Under the pieces are notes generated by a model, which made no database searches, was not told where the DNA came from, and was given only the letters and a program-made list of their open reading frames with translations. This document shows positions 21,627-34,149 of a stretch of DNA of 64,000 nucleotides, one piece after another. Each line of letters starts with the position of its first letter. Position 1 is the first letter of the stretch. This stretch comes from Hydnum rufescens UP504 (taxonomy: Eukaryota; Basidiomycota; Agaricomycetes; Cantharellales; Hydnaceae): NCBI GenBank assembly GCA_014904985.1, contig MU128945.1:1-64000 (forward strand), written 5' to 3'. Made by a program: the position numbers and the translations under genes.

Positions 21627-23648
21627 ATGGCCTACCCAACAAACCCTCGCGAAGATCCTAAGGACCCAAAAATATCCGAGGCAAATGTACCTCCTGCATC
21701 CACTGGGAGACCTAGTCGGAATCTCGTCCTCTGCTTTGATGGCACGGCAAACGAATTCAACCACATAAATACCAATGTTGTCAAGCTTGTCGCCATGCTC
21801 GAGAAGGAGCAGCCACTCCAGCAGCGAGTGTATTACCAGGTTAGTCGATTCTGCTGAATCGATGGCAAGAGTGAACTCATAGCTCTTAGACTGGTGTGGG
21901 GACATATACTACTCCCGGACTCCTGGGCCCCCTGAGCAGATGGATAGCCAAGACCGCCGACCTAGGTGTTGCCTTGTACCTCGACGAGCACGTTAAAGAT
22001 GGATACAAGTTCCTTCAATCCCACTGGGAACCACATGACAGAATCTGTGCGTTTACCAATCCATCGTGGAGGCCTGGATGTGCCACAATATAACGTGTCT
22101 GCGGGCCTTCATAGGTTTATTTGGCTTTTCCCGAGGAGCGTATACTGCTCGAGCTCTCGCTGGTATGCTGTATACAGTGCGTACTTTTCACCAACGTGTT
22201 CTGTCTCCAAATGAATGACGTCTGTTTGTTCAGGTTGGCCTTTTGCCTCGCGGAATGACTGAGCAGGTCGATTTCGCTTACTCGATCTATAAGCAGGGGT
22301 GAGAACCGGTTTTTCTTGCATCCTTGTTGTCTCTCACCCTTTCTTTTGGCAAGGCATCAAAGGTGATCACACTGAGGAATATCAGCCCGAGAGAAATACA
22401 AAGTAATAAAGTCCCTTTAATAGCGCCGCATACAAGCAGGCCTTCTCGCGCACGATAACGATCGAATTCATTGGCGTTTGGGACACCGTCTCGTCCGTCG
22501 GTGCCCTCTACCCTCGCGTCCTCCCTTTTTCCGCGAATAACAACATCACCAAGACCTTCCGGCATGCGCTCTCCCTGGACGAACGTCGTGCCAAATTCCG
22601 GTCCAATACTTGGCATCTTACCCCCGATCCAAGCGACAACCCAAATCCTCCCGAGGTCGGATTTTTCGACTCCCTGTGGCATCTACTTTCCGACATACAG
22701 GCTCCATTGACTTGGAACCAAGAGGCTCTGAGAGATCGTGAGGAACTGGATAAACAGCAGGGCCTGTTCCACCGGCCCCCCACGGATGTGCTGGAAGTTT
22801 GGTTCCCAGGTTCTCACTCTGGTCCGTGCCTCCTCCGCTGTGCCATATCACGGGGATACCGCATCGCTAACGATTTTCAACACCCCATTAGATGTCGGTG
22901 GAGGCAACACGCCCGATTTCAAAGACGAGGACCGACGTGTAGCCCAGAACATGCTTTCCAATATTCCACTGCGCTGGATGATCAAGGAGATAATCGCCGC
23001 AGACACTGGAATTATTTTCCGTGAAGAGGAAATGTCTCGGTACGGCATCGACTACAAAAGTCTCGAAGATCAGGCCCACAGGGAGAAAGCAAAGAAAGAA
23101 TCTCTCTTGCGGCGTGAATCTGACCCGGTGGAGGCAATCGAACGCTCGGAGGCCGAGATCGTATACGACCGAAAGTCCCCGATGTACCTGGACGCCACTA
23201 AGGATATTAACGATGAAATGACCAGGATGCCACTATGGTGGCTCTTGGAATTATTTCCCTTCATCGAGTCCGAGCAAGATGAACACAATCACTGGATACA
23301 CCGTCCTCGGTATGTGGGATCCTCTCTCTCTCTTTCTCTTTTCTTTGGCCCCCATTCGTTTTGCGTGTGCTTGATCTCCCTCCTACGCATTCGTTCAGAA
23401 TGAATTTAGGCAGAGGTCGAGCTATCCCTCCGCCTCCGGCAGAGGATAACGTGAACTCGGTGCGCAACAAGGATAAATCAGGCGTGAACATCACCGATAA
23501 GCCCGCCCTATTCCATGTCTCCGCCAAAATTCGCATGGAGGACACCAAGTGCAACACACGTTCCTGGCGTTCGATGTGGCTCGCGAGGGACCAGCGGTAT
23601 AAGCCAGCGGCGTGGTCGACGCACGGCAAGCCCTTCTGGGTGGAGTGA
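21627..23648 (+). CDS. DUF2235 alpha/beta-hydrolase (T6SS phospholipase Tle1-like domain)
   Basis: A predicted cytosolic alpha/beta hydrolase; in bacteria the same domain forms phospholipase effectors, while the fungal proteins are uncharacterised. The first exon starts MAYPTNPREDPKD in a good initiation context and reaches RNLVLCFDGTANEFN, the family's opening strand. The nucleophile motif FGFSRGAYTARALAG follows after introns near 22120-22180. Next come GLLPRGMTEQVDFAYSIYK, EFIGVWDTVSS (22470-22500) and the late motif WFPGSHSDVGGG, assembled across the intron at about 22815-22892. The last exon ends STHGKPFWVE. Serine, aspartate and histidine candidates are all present, so it looks functional. 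About six introns are present. Confidence 0.88.
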
Positions 23649-23739
23649 ATCAATAATACTTTGGTCGTAGAAATGCCACTATTTCCCACCTTCATATTCA
23701 AACCCTGTATTATCACTACTGCCCTGCATATCCTGACTT

Positions 23740-23755
23740 CCCCCCCCCCCCCCCC
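23740..23755 (+). repeat. Homopolymer of 16 C
   Basis: An uninterrupted run of sixteen C in the 3' flank of the DUF2235 gene. It is a likely site of length error in sequencing and a possible G-quadruplex on the minus strand. Confidence 0.9.
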
Positions 23756-24144
23756 ATGGGGAACACACGCTCTGGCTATGGCTTTCGGTATCCCTGTATT
23801 TTCCCCTCTACCCGCCGTTTCCATTGAGCATTTCGGCACCGTTAGCTAATGCCCACTGGATACTCGTCATCAAACTCTACTACTCTAGTTGGCATGTATC
23901 TTCTGTGTGCGAGCTACGGGATATGTAGAGACAATTCTTGAAGGCTGCGCGTCCGAGGGCCGTTAACCCCTTGATAGCTTTCAGGCTCTGATCAGATCAT
24001 GCTATCTCGATGGCTGGACGGATCCGAACTTGTAAAACGGCCAAAAAGAATACAACACCTTGATTATGTGTGTACACCACTGGGTATATATATGCAGTAC
24101 AAATGAAGCCCCGAAGAAGCGCCAGGAGATTCGATTATCCGTGC

Positions 24145-25752
24145 TCAGTGCGCCTCACGTTCGCCGCCACGGGATAAATGCCTACGGATCGCTTTCCATA
24201 GCTTGTGCCAGAAGGAGTCCGGAAAGTCGCCGTACTCCCAACTTGTGCAATCCTATTAGAAGAAAAGTCTCCGTCAGAGATGTGAGGGGAAAACAGGGAG
24301 GGTCTTGACTTGGCCGTCACATACCTCGCATTGGTCCTGAACAACAGCTTCGGGTACAGGTAGGTCCTCCTCCAAGAGGGAAATTACACTCGCAATCCGG
24401 TGTGAAAGGAAGCCCCAGTCCCAGCCTTTCTTGAGGACATCATATACAATATTCCTCCCCACTCGGCATTTCGACTCTACAGCATAGCCTGCTTGTGCAC
24501 AAGGAGAGAGCACGCCCGTACAGTTACCTTGCGCAATCGGATCTGCGTTGTTATACATGTGGGTTATATGGGCTACATCATACCAAGGTCGCAGAGGGAC
24601 TTGGGCTGTGGGGAGCGTGGGGGCGGGAGGTGGGACAAGGAGATGGAGACGAGTCGCGGCCAGTCGTTCGGGTGGGGCCTCAAATGTCACCGTTGGATAT
24701 CCAAAACGTTGGCCAATGAGAGACGCAATTGAGCCCCCGAGGCTGTGTCCCGTCAACCAGAATGAGGTATGCGGATAGGATTCGCGGAAGTGTTTTACTA
24801 CGTTCTATAATAACATTGCATGTGGAAATAAGTTGGTCGTAGATGAGTCTCAACAAAACAAAAGCCACCTCTGCCGAAGTATAATATGTACTATCGTCAT
24901 GTAGAGCATTACTGAGGCATGATGACTGACATTTGTTTCCGCCGGCGTTGCAGTCGCATGGGTGACCCAGTTCTATTCGCCACGGCACAGTGGCACAACA
25001 GCAAGAGAATAACAAGTTATTCTGCGATTAAAAACATGACCTTAAGATCAGGCTTGGAAGTACAGGGTGTGCGACTAACATTGATCCTGTCACGACGGGA
25101 AGTGCTGTTCTTTGAATCAGAGGGGATTGGCCATTCAGACAGTGTAGTCCCCTTGAACACGATTAGCCCAGTTGCATTATCTGGGCTGAGGAAAAGATGC
25201 CCTTTAAGGCCGTCGCCTCCTGGATTCCATCCAAATGGAACACTCTATCAATGCGAATACTGAGGACCTGCTACCGAATATCAAGTGCATAATAAGTACA
25301 CGTACCCAGTTGAACCCTTCCAGGGGGTACCACTTTGCAGATGCTTCAGGCATTGGGTGATACGCATCCCAAGAGGCTCGAGCAAGATTCAGCAGTGTGC
25401 TACGATCGGAAACATCGGGTGCCGGGATTGCCATTGTCTCCCAATCAATCCGCAGTGACTGTTGTTTGCTCATGGACGTGAAGCGCGCAGTCTCATATTC
25501 CTTCGGATCCACAGGCTGTTGGATCTCTGTGACTCGAAAACGAGCGTTTACAGAGGCACCCTGAGAAGATTCTGATAGGCCTCTCTTAGTGTCCGCCACC
25601 AAAAGTAATGCCGGTTCTTCAGGGGATGGGAATGTCCAGGAAGCTGTGAGGGTAAAGGAGATAGTCCCAACATTGCCCAGAGCCTTCTCGGCCCCACAAG
25701 GTAGTGCACAAACAAGAATCAGAAGCAGCCCCCGCGCAATCGATATCTTCAT
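24145..25752 (-). CDS. ATG15: Atg15-type vacuolar lipase
   Basis: A class 3 lipase that breaks down autophagic and multivesicular body membranes in the vacuole. The start MKISIARGLLLILVCALPCG is a signal-anchor; an in-frame ATG 78 bp upstream (25830) lacks such a segment in first position. Next come DRSTLLNLARASWDAYHPMP and WYPLEGFNW. A cysteine-rich part with VLFSCCCATVPW and CDCNAGGNKC lies at about 24930-25010. The catalytic motif TGHSLGGSIASLIGQRFG is at about 24700-24750, and HITHMYNNADPIAQGNCTG and AGYAVESKCRVG follow. After a final intron the tail is DCTSWEYGDFPDSFWHKLW. All are diagnostic of Atg15. Its 3' end faces the DUF2235 gene, and its 5' end lies about 170 bp from the next minus-strand gene's stop. 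Confidence 0.92.
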
Positions 25753-25925
25753 ATCTTCATGCAAGCATACGTAGGTGTTCGCCCTCAGGACAATCTTTGG
25801 CGGCACATCCCGTGGCCCCTTTTGTAACACCAGCAGAATTTCGGGGATGATTACAATCAGCTACATTGACAACATGTAGGTACACCCATTTATCTAAAAC
25901 AAAAGACAGAACGAGAAGAACGCCA

Positions 25926-27381
25926 TTATACAAGTGTCAATGCTTCTAGACAAGCCAGTCCTGTCCATGCCTGCGTCTGTTGCACCTCCTCCGGAGTAAT
26001 GAATGCATTGGTCGAGCGTGAAGCAAAGACCATTTGTGCGGAACATGCGTGTATACGTCCTCGACTATTATCAACCTGGACAGAGGGAGAACGATTGGAT
26101 ACGGTCGGATTCGAGGTGGGGAGGCTAGTTAGAGGAAAAGTAGGCATTGGGCCTGTTTCTGAATTTACCTGCACGGTGAGATCCCCTGTAGGGCGATATG
26201 CAGACGCCAAATGAAGGAGGTGAAAGGTTTCCATCTGGATTTCATGGAAATACTGAATAGGATCTAAGTCATGGACGGCTCAAACGGGTACTTACCTCGA
26301 GTGAGATAATGCCCGGTACCCGGTCAATGAGAAACTCAAGAAGATTCTCGTTATGGTCTGGAAAGGAGGTGATTCTTCCTTGGGATGAGTAGAAACTAAC
26401 CCAATATAAGTGGAATTCAAGGAGGTAGAAACGGAATGCGAAGCTCACCTATCTGTAGATGCATTGACTGCTTCGTGATCCACCCGGACCTTACTATCAC
26501 GAGGCACCGCATTGTTTAACGTGCCAGCAAGCTCGAGGGACAATATCAGAAACGAGAACGATTGAAAACACGAGAGCTCACAATCTCGTGCAATCGATCG
26601 TCAGCATATGCCTTGATTGGAATGTGAAAATCAGGTAAGTGGGAGATATAATGTGCACCGCTCATACCAGTCGGCTGATCCTATATGCCTCTTCGCTGAT
26701 GGATGGCGTGGGGTCGAAGTGAAATCAAAGTCAAAATTTCGCGTCACGGCAACACTGGCTCGGGGAACCACTATGGAACCCACAGGCTTATACACACAGG
26801 GGGAGATGTCCTTTGAATTACACCGGGGTGCATTGTCTTTGAGGAACATGAATGGACATACCAGATCGGACAAGCATCCACATGAACCAAATCTAATAAT
26901 GAACATGTCGCCGTCCACACATTCCCTACATTCTCGAACGAAGAAGTCCATATTTGCAAACTAGGGGTGACGGTATCAGCATAAGACTCGTACATAGATA
27001 TATACTGTGTTCACTTACACCCATCCCGATGGCTACTATGCTCAATCGAACGCCCTTGTAGATCCCCGTCAGGGTCAGAAATCCTCGATCACTTTCAACT
27101 TTGACGCTCTCTCGACCGCCCTCGAATTCCTCGGCTAGTTTAAGGGCCCGAGACGGATCACCAACAGTTACCTATGTACAGCAACATATTTATCAGAGCT
27201 CTGAAAGTCGAAAATTTGCGCAGCCTCCCCGTACAATTCGAGGTGCCAATTCACCATGTTTGAGACCAAGGTGATACACACGGCCTTCCGCAGTCCTTGG
27301 GAAATCTGGAAGAGTCATGTAAGAAGCGTCTACGATATAGACCAGAGATAGCGTACTAGCGTCAGTGATGGTATCTCTCAT
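25926..27381 (-). CDS. Uridine phosphorylase-like nucleoside phosphorylase
   Basis: Predicted to cleave uridine (or a related nucleoside) with phosphate in pyrimidine salvage. The start MRDTITDA is followed by a 50-bp intron and FPRTAEGRVYHLGLKHGELA, then VTVGDPSRALKLAEEF, the phosphate-binding entry of the PNP/UDP phosphorylase fold. Further exons give GIYKGVRLSIVAIGMG, FIIRFGSCGCL, GSIVVPRASVAVTRNFDFDF and YSSQGRITSFPDHNENLLEF. ISLEMETFHLLHLASAY contains the conserved EMET, and the C-terminus is FITPEEVQQTQAWTGLACLE. About seven introns. The family match runs end to end and it appears intact. Confidence 0.88.
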
Positions 27382-27542
27382 CGCTCACCCAAGCGAGGCG
27401 GAAGGTGCCGAACACATTGGTCACAACAAACACGAGAGCCTACTTTACTGTACACACTCATATAGGACTATTCCTCAACAATTACACTCCGGGGACATGC
27501 ATAGCCAGCCTGCTCCCAGAGATCAAGAGCCAACCAGAAAGT

Positions 27543-28463
27543 CTATCTACTCTTCGAAGACAGCGTGCCGTTCTCCAGAAGATCTATGAGATCGTCTAGC
27601 CTAGAGGGAAAAAAAGAAACAGAAAAATCGCTGAGACACGCATCACAGATTCGAATACAACGAGAGAGGAGGCCACCGATCAATGACGCAGTCTGTACTT
27701 TCGTCCTTCGCAACGTGGGCGTTGGAGCCCGATCCAGCCAAAAGGAGAACTGTTCGCGTTCCAGCCCTTCAAATAGATGTGACGCAAAAAGGTGTAAGAA
27801 ATTCCCGCCAAGTCCATAGGGCTACGTCATGCCAAACCTGCGCCCAGCGAGCATATCGTCTAAGGAGTCGCCAACCATGATCATTTCGCTAGTTGGCATT
27901 CCCCAGACCCGGGAGATGTGTTGAACACCAGCTGGATCGGGCTTTGGCGGCTTGAACGCCCGTGTCACGATGGGAGAAATCTCAACGTCCTTTAGAAAGG
28001 TATCAAGGAGATGTTGAACTGGCCTATCGAAGTTTCGGGTGCATATGGCGTTGCGAATGCCTCTGGTCGCGAGATACTCCATAAGAGGGAGAAGTCCCGG
28101 CTGCGCAGTCATCTGCACCTAGTTGACAATACATCAGAGATGCATGCAGTGGGACATGGGCAATAGCCACCATCGCTTCTCGCTCAATTGCTTTAATAGA
28201 TTCCTCGGCTGTGTGTTGATCCTCTGGAGAAAGTGACTCGATATGTTCGAGTATGTCGATAGCCTTGCCAATCCCCAATGTCTGCCGCATCTTCGTGAAC
28301 ATCCAAATCTGAGGTTCGCATAATGTACCATCCATCTTCGTATGCAGTGTCAATAAAAACTTCAAAAAATCCTCCCGGTGCCACTGACATCAAAAACCAC
28401 CCCTCGAAGCCTCGGGAGATCCGAACCCCCCGCACAGAGGGTGGGGTTCAGCGGCGAGAACAT
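27543..28463 (-). CDS. HAD-superfamily phosphatase
   Basis: A haloacid-dehalogenase-like phosphohydrolase; substrate unknown. I chose the start MFSPLNPTLCAGGSDLPRL because it leaves a gap to the divergent neighbour; an upstream ATG at 28547 would overlap it. The nucleophile motif is assembled across an intron as GVVFDMDGTLCEP (about 28340-28400). Motif II is NAICTRNFDRP (about 28050). The lysine lies in AFKPPKPDP, and motif IV is MIMVGDSLDDMLAGRRFGM (about 27830-27890). After another intron the tail reads TVLLLAGSGSNAHV, then RLDDLIDLLENGTLSSKSR. All four HAD motifs are present, so it should be active. The architecture fits small fungal phosphoglycolate/sugar-phosphatase-like proteins with a helical cap. 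Confidence 0.87.
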
Positions 28464-28514
28464 GTCAAGATCTAGGCGAGAGTCACATATGCCCCTGTCA
28501 CCGTCACACGGAGT

Positions 28515-30733
28515 CATGGCTCTTGCAGCGTCGCACAACTTACCCAATATCCGCGATCATCTCGTGCGCGTTCTAGAAATTGAACAAGCTCACTATATTT
28601 CGTACAACCGCCCACGACCGCCTCTTATCATCGATGTTGCGGATGGAGCAAAGGACGATAACTCCAATCCCGACTCGGTTCATATTGTTGGTCTGAAACG
28701 GCTCATCGCGGACCTAGGCCGTGAACTCAAGCGTCTAGAGAAGGTGATTGTTTAGAACTCCTGGAATCCCTTTGTTGCTGGCACCCCCGTCTAAATACCA
28801 ACGGCCTGCACTGACGGTTTGAAGTATAGTTTATGAGTACACCAAACTTTGGCTCTCTTCCAGCACTGTCAACCAATGCACCGTACTTGCTGGCGGTCTG
28901 GGATGAAGTTGTTGCCTCTCGAAATGTCGTTGCCGTTTGCAAGACCTTTCCCATTGTCTCCAAAGCACCCAACTCTTTCTCTGCCGGGAGCAAGGACGAA
29001 GGAGGAAAAGCCGAAGTCAAAGTCGACGTTGTCTCGGAAAATGGAAGAAAATGGACTCGAATAAATACGTGTGTCTGGTCTGCGGGAGTAGTCAACAACA
29101 GGCTTACTAAGGGCGCTCAACTGTCAGTATCACTTCGGATCGTTTTCTTCGCGAGCTGTACGAACTCGAGGGATCCTGCACCGACTCTGGCACTGACCAG
29201 GGTGGATCTTCCTATGGTGATGAAAAAGGGCATAACAAGTACCCCTCACTATCAGCGATAAAACGTCGGGCGGGAGGTGATAACTCACTATTCAATACGG
29301 GCAGTAGGCTTGTCCACGCTGCGCAATATTTCAAGGAGACTTCGGGACACACCCCAGACATTGAGATTCGTCTTACCCGACTCATCTCTAAGGAGTCTAA
29401 GAATTCTCTAAAGGACTATTCTGATGACGAAGACTCCGAGTCCGAGTATGACGACAGACTACACAAACAGATTGGACGTGTTCGATCTCTCGGGATCCGC
29501 GTTTTGCTAGGAGAACGAGACCCATCTAGAACGGAGTCGTTATCATATCCCTCCCCAAGGTGTCCTGAACCTATATTGACACCCACGACACGTCTCAATC
29601 TGGATCTTTCAATCCTCATCGCACTTTGCTCCGATATCAGTCATTCAGCTCCCCCTTCAGGTGAGGCAGAGGCCCTTGCTCGCTTTCGAAAGATTCCAAC
29701 CGCCCCGCAGCCTTCTTCCATCATTGAACCTTCCGATGACGTTTCGATGGCGGACAACGAGTTTGGATTAGAGAGGGGACTCGACATGGGCGAGCACCTG
29801 CGTTCCTTATCTATTCAATCAATGCAAGAGGCGCAAAGAGGACTCATAGAAGATATCCGGGGTAGGCTGTACTCTACTCCCGATTCTTCCTCGGCTCCAC
29901 TTCTTCTCCAGACTTCTTCCCATCTCAATCCGCCACCGTCACCATCTGCGGCACTTCCTAACATCGAGTTATGGACAACGCCAAGCGCCAAATCACGCTG
30001 CTTGAATATTGTCAGTAAAATAGGGGGTCCGCACGAACAGGCACGCGCACAAGCCCTATTTTCACCAGAGTTCCACTCATTCTGGCGAGGGTCTCGTTAC
30101 GAGGAAGGATATTTGTCGGGCCTCCCTATCCGTGTCTTCCCTTCTGATAACCCGCTGGATTCGAGTTCGGAACTCGCCTCTGCATCGGCCCAACTGGTTC
30201 GCGATGGCTCGCCTCACGACAGGGATGTGTTCTGGGACAAGTTGAAGCGGACGTGCACTCTCGTGCTCGATCTACCGCATCCATCTCAATATTCGACTTT
30301 CACCCACTCTATATCTTCACGTTCCGGCCCCACGGTTGCGGGAGCACTACGCTCCCAGAAGAGCACCAAGTCCAAGTTTGTGCCGAATCCCGCAATCCCC
30401 ATCGACCCTACGGGTGCTGCGAATTTGAAAACGGCAGTAATGCCGATGACGACGCATACGGCTCAATCGCTGCTATGGGGAAGTGTGTGCGGTATGACCA
30501 CTCTGACTGCCAATAAGGCGAGTGTACGGACGGTATTGAGAGAGATGGATAAATTGTTGCGTCATTCTGATCTCGCAGAAGATCCAGAAAATCTCCTGCA
30601 AGGGGATAGGGATGGGAGGGGACAACAAAACGATACGTCCGAGTTGGCATCTTCGAGCCTAAAGGCTGCGATATGGATTGTGGAGCCCCGTTCCCTTTCT
30701 GAAGGAATGAGGACCAATAGTTTGGTAGGATGA
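28515..30733 (+). CDS. DUF1308 (C7orf25/UPF0415-like) protein
   Basis: A conserved eukaryotic protein of unknown function with a PIN-like fold proposed for its C-terminal domain. The start MALAASHNLPNIRDHLVRVL leads to an N-terminal region ending RELKRLEK. After an intron come NFGSLPALSTNAPYLLAVWD and VDVVSENGRKWTRINT, typical of the family. After a second intron the protein continues for more than 500 residues with an acidic linker (DDEDSESEYDD) and a glycine-poor, serine/proline-rich centre. The conserved end is SLLWGSVCGMTTLTANKASV. It runs divergently from the HAD gene, with the two chosen starts only about 50 bp apart, so a shared bidirectional promoter is likely. Intron borders: 28744 to about 28834 and 29069 to about 29120. 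Confidence 0.82.
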
Positions 30734-31605
30734 TCTGTTCTTTGGACTCATTGAGCGATCAGTGGTGCATACAGGGCTCCTGAATTGGAAGGGATGGGTA
30801 CAGTGACAGTAATTATGTCAAGAAATAATAGAGACGGGATATGGAATTGTTGCGGATGTGGGCGACAAGATATGAAGCCAGGATGACTCAATAATCAAAG
30901 AGTTCCTGAAATCGTAGTTATTAAGGTCCCTATCTGGCGGCTTTGGCGTCTGCTGCTCACACCAAACGCCGGTATATCACGCTCTTTATAACCTGGTATC
31001 ATCTCTCTGTTCCCTTGATCGTTGGAAGTTATGACGACTAAGGGGGTAATCACAATACTCCGAGGAAAAATACTCTCGAGGAACACTCACCTTCCGCGCC
31101 CCGTCCTCGATAAGTCTCCTCCAACTATTAGACCTGTGATGTATCACTTTTCTTGACTTGTTGTGTGGCTTCTCACTGACTGGGATACATGCCCTATTAC
31201 TGTACAGGGCATTACAGATAAGTGATGTATCACACCGATGTCTACTGGTGAAGAAAGTGAAATTTTTGTTTAGTATTTATGATGAAAAGAGGATTCACAG
31301 CAACCCTAATTCTACTAGCTGGCCTTCAGGTTTTTGAACGTTAGTCGTGTTAGAATTCTGATTCGATGGGCGGAACTGACGGTTTGGGCATTGGCCCCTA
31401 TTTGTGCGGAAGCAAGCGCACCTACTGTATTTGCATTCGTGGGTGTCCCCTAAGATCACGACATGTTCCGTACACTTGCCTACCTTGATGTTTTCTTTAA
31501 CCCCTATTTTCTCATCATTTTGTATCCTCTTTCTCCTTTGTACTGTACCACACGTATTTTTCTCATTCTGTAAGCCATGAAACTGGCCAATATATGCGAA
31601 TGCCA
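30734..31605. other. Intergenic, no gene recognised
   Basis: Open frames such as 31295-31606 minus are cysteine-containing but match nothing I know and have no splice partners. The region is AT-richer than the flanking genes and probably holds the 3' ends of two convergent transcripts. Confidence 0.35.
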
Positions 31606-33040
31606 TCAGAGATTCCCTTTTTCCCGCCCTCTCTCCGCCCGAGCATTAAGCCAGAGTTCTCTCGTCGTTGTCCCCCAAGGGTGCTTGCATAGTATATCCG
31701 CGTTCACTAATTCGCTAAGAATCCGAGCAGAAACTGACTTTACCCTAGGGCAAGTGAGATACTGAAGGGCTGTCATTAGACTGGCAGATACTCTGTTGAA
31801 TGAAGTAGAGTACGCACGGCGCTCAGTCATCGCTGATCGAAGGACTTCTCGCCCGAGAGGCGAATTCCAGACTGGATCACTCAGCTCTGGAAGCCTCTCA
31901 CTAGCTTCGTAAAGCCCTATTTCCTCCTGAAGAAAGTTTAACTCATTGACCGTATACGTAGGGACGCCGGGGGGCGGAGAGGCAAGGTACATCCGGAGGC
32001 AAAAGTGAAAATGAAGCCTGAGACATTGTTCGAAGGGCATGGCTCTGGACTCGGGGATTTTCAGAGTGCCGGCCTTGGATACATCGAAGTCAGCTGAGGG
32101 TCTCGCGAATTGGACAATACGGTAGTTGTCCTGAGATGTGGTTTCAACTGGATTGTCACAAAGGGGGTGCCAAATCACATACATCAACATCAATGCCGAA
32201 TGAAAACTTATCGAAGTGTGGTTGAAGGGAAGAGGCCATACTCAGATAATTTTGAGGCGCGTTCAGGTCCGTAGGGAACTGTATGGGTCGACCCAGGAGC
32301 TGCATACGATGAAGGAAAATGTAGCAGCCTCGGATAATTCGGATCTTAAAGAGAGACGTACGATCGACCAAATGGATTCCTCGCCGTTATCCCGAATGAT
32401 TTGCACATTGCGCCCGTTCTCGGCAGTAAGAGCTGCTCCTGTGATATTGCAGAACACATCACCAGGGATTGGTGATGGTGATGGGCCAACAACTCTCTGC
32501 GGGCCGCATTTACAAACGGAGTGGGATTATTGGAATTTTACGTACCGAGAATAAATTCAGTTCCTTAGAATCGAGAGTATCTTTGAGGACTTCAGGAGCA
32601 GATCTCGCGCCTGAGCAATCTAAAAATCAGTTGACATTCTCATGTGAAGAAACGAGAGCCAAACCGTCCGTGAGAATAAGATAAGCTCCAGGGGAGATGT
32701 TATCTGTCGAGTCCCTGTCGACGGGTTCACGGGTCAAGGACTCGATGTTGATGGCGAAAGGAAGGGTGCCCGGTTTGATATCACAGGGATATAGAGACCA
32801 TTTACTCTTGCTCTTGGTGTAAACCTTGCTAATGAGCTCCAACCACCTATAGAAAGCGGTTATTTTGAAGGTCCTGTTCTCGGGAGATGTTGGAACATGG
32901 CATCCTAATTGAGTGAGAGTGAGCAATGAGGACAAGAACAAAAGAGCGTTACAACCTGCCAGCACTATAGGCTCACTGATAAGGGTGAGGACAAAAAGAT
33001 TGTTATACCCCTCCGGATCGAAGATATCGTAGAGCCACAT
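31606..33040 (-). CDS. Basidiomycete HNH-nuclease-like protein (catalytic motif not seen)
   Basis: Probably a member of the large agaricomycete family with an HNH_2-type domain; function unknown. The start MWLYDIFDPEGYNNLFVLTL is followed by TAFYRWLELISKVYTKSKSK. A 45-nt intron (about 32631-32675, branch-like CTGAT) removes an apparent in-frame stop. Next come EVLKDTLDSKELNLFS, DVFCNITGAALTAENG and RNVQIIRDNGEESIW. SLQPHFDKFSFGIDV joins across an intron to DNYRIVQFARPS, the pattern seen after the HNH core. The C-terminus holds PFEQCLRLHFHFCLRMYL and YTVNELNFLQEEIGLYE. The AAHI-type catalytic motif of HNH_2 is not visible, so nuclease activity is doubtful. Family assignment is an inference from the context motifs. 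Confidence 0.5.
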
Positions 33041-34149
33041 TGAAAGGAAAATCGTGCTGTTTGAAAATTGAAACCCCGCTGTTCCTCGCGCCTTGTGCGA
33101 AGACACTGTTCGAGGTAACGAGTCGATTTCGGATGTCACCTGTCTTGTTTGATTCTGTTTTACACACACCGGCCTTTATTCCCCGTCTTCCTTATACTTA
33201 TATTTACGGTAGATTCATCGTGTATGCCACCCGCTGAATTATACCCCCGTCTACCGACACGAGCGTAGTTCTCACAGACACAGGTGTGTCCAGCAACACT
33301 CCGCATTAGTTCGTGATGGGTGACCTTTATCCAGGCCAAGGGGGCAGAAATATCCATATCTGGGATCCCATGAAGAGAGGTGCAGTTACTGTCCTTAGGT
33401 CGGCACGTGACTTTACGTAATCCCGGCACCATATTTCAGCCAGTCGTAGTGCTTGTGACCTGTGACCGACCCCCCTTTAAGCACTGCTGTGAGCACACCC
33501 ATGGAGGGTACCCGGGCTTCTAGAGAAAAATCCTGATATGCAACCCCACCCGGATGACATTGTTCATGCATCCCAAACAAACACTATGCCGGCCGATCGA
33601 ATCACAGAGCAGATAGTGGCCAATGATGAAAATGGGAGTGCATGAGTCTGACTACATTGATTGGAGTGGGGACAGGTGGCAGAGGGGCAAGCACAAGGTC
33701 TAGGGAGGGTGCAGACCCTGTTTCCATATATGGTAATTCAATTCAATTGGTTGTGACCGTCTACAATGTGACCACCTAAGGTCGTAACACTACAGTATTA
33801 TCCAATATATCCTGCTGATCCCGCTGATATTTATTCCCCAATGGAAGGATGCATTGAGCCAAATTTGACTTTTGATGCGTACTCATGGCTGGATGTTGAC
33901 ATGTTGTACTCATTATTGAGGTCACAGGGGGAATTTCCTTGTCTAAAAGGACGGACTTAGGCTTGCTAAATAATGGGGACTTCTCTGTATTCTTCCCGCC
34001 ATTGCCTCTATTCACCCGAGCAGTTGAGGCTCGCCGATCACTCGAATTCGTCCTCACCCGCTTAGTAATCAGGGGGAGCTCTTGTGCAAATACCGTAACT
34101 CTCACTACTATGTGGGGCATCCAGCTACACGTCTCAGACCCTACTTTGA
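33041..34149. other. Intergenic, possible fragments of an HNH-like gene
   Basis: A short plus-strand stretch near 33870-33950 reads FDAYSWLDVDMLYSLLRSQG before a stop and could be the broken N-terminal part of the HNH-like gene at 34150. 33041-33450 contains the promoter side of the minus-strand gene. No complete gene is supported. Confidence 0.35.

Noticed and set aside
32627..32680. Premature stop in the HNH-like minus-strand gene after SSHENVN
   Set aside because: A 45-nt intron with a branch-like CTGAT just before TTTTAG removes the stop and keeps the frame, so a pseudogene call is not needed here.
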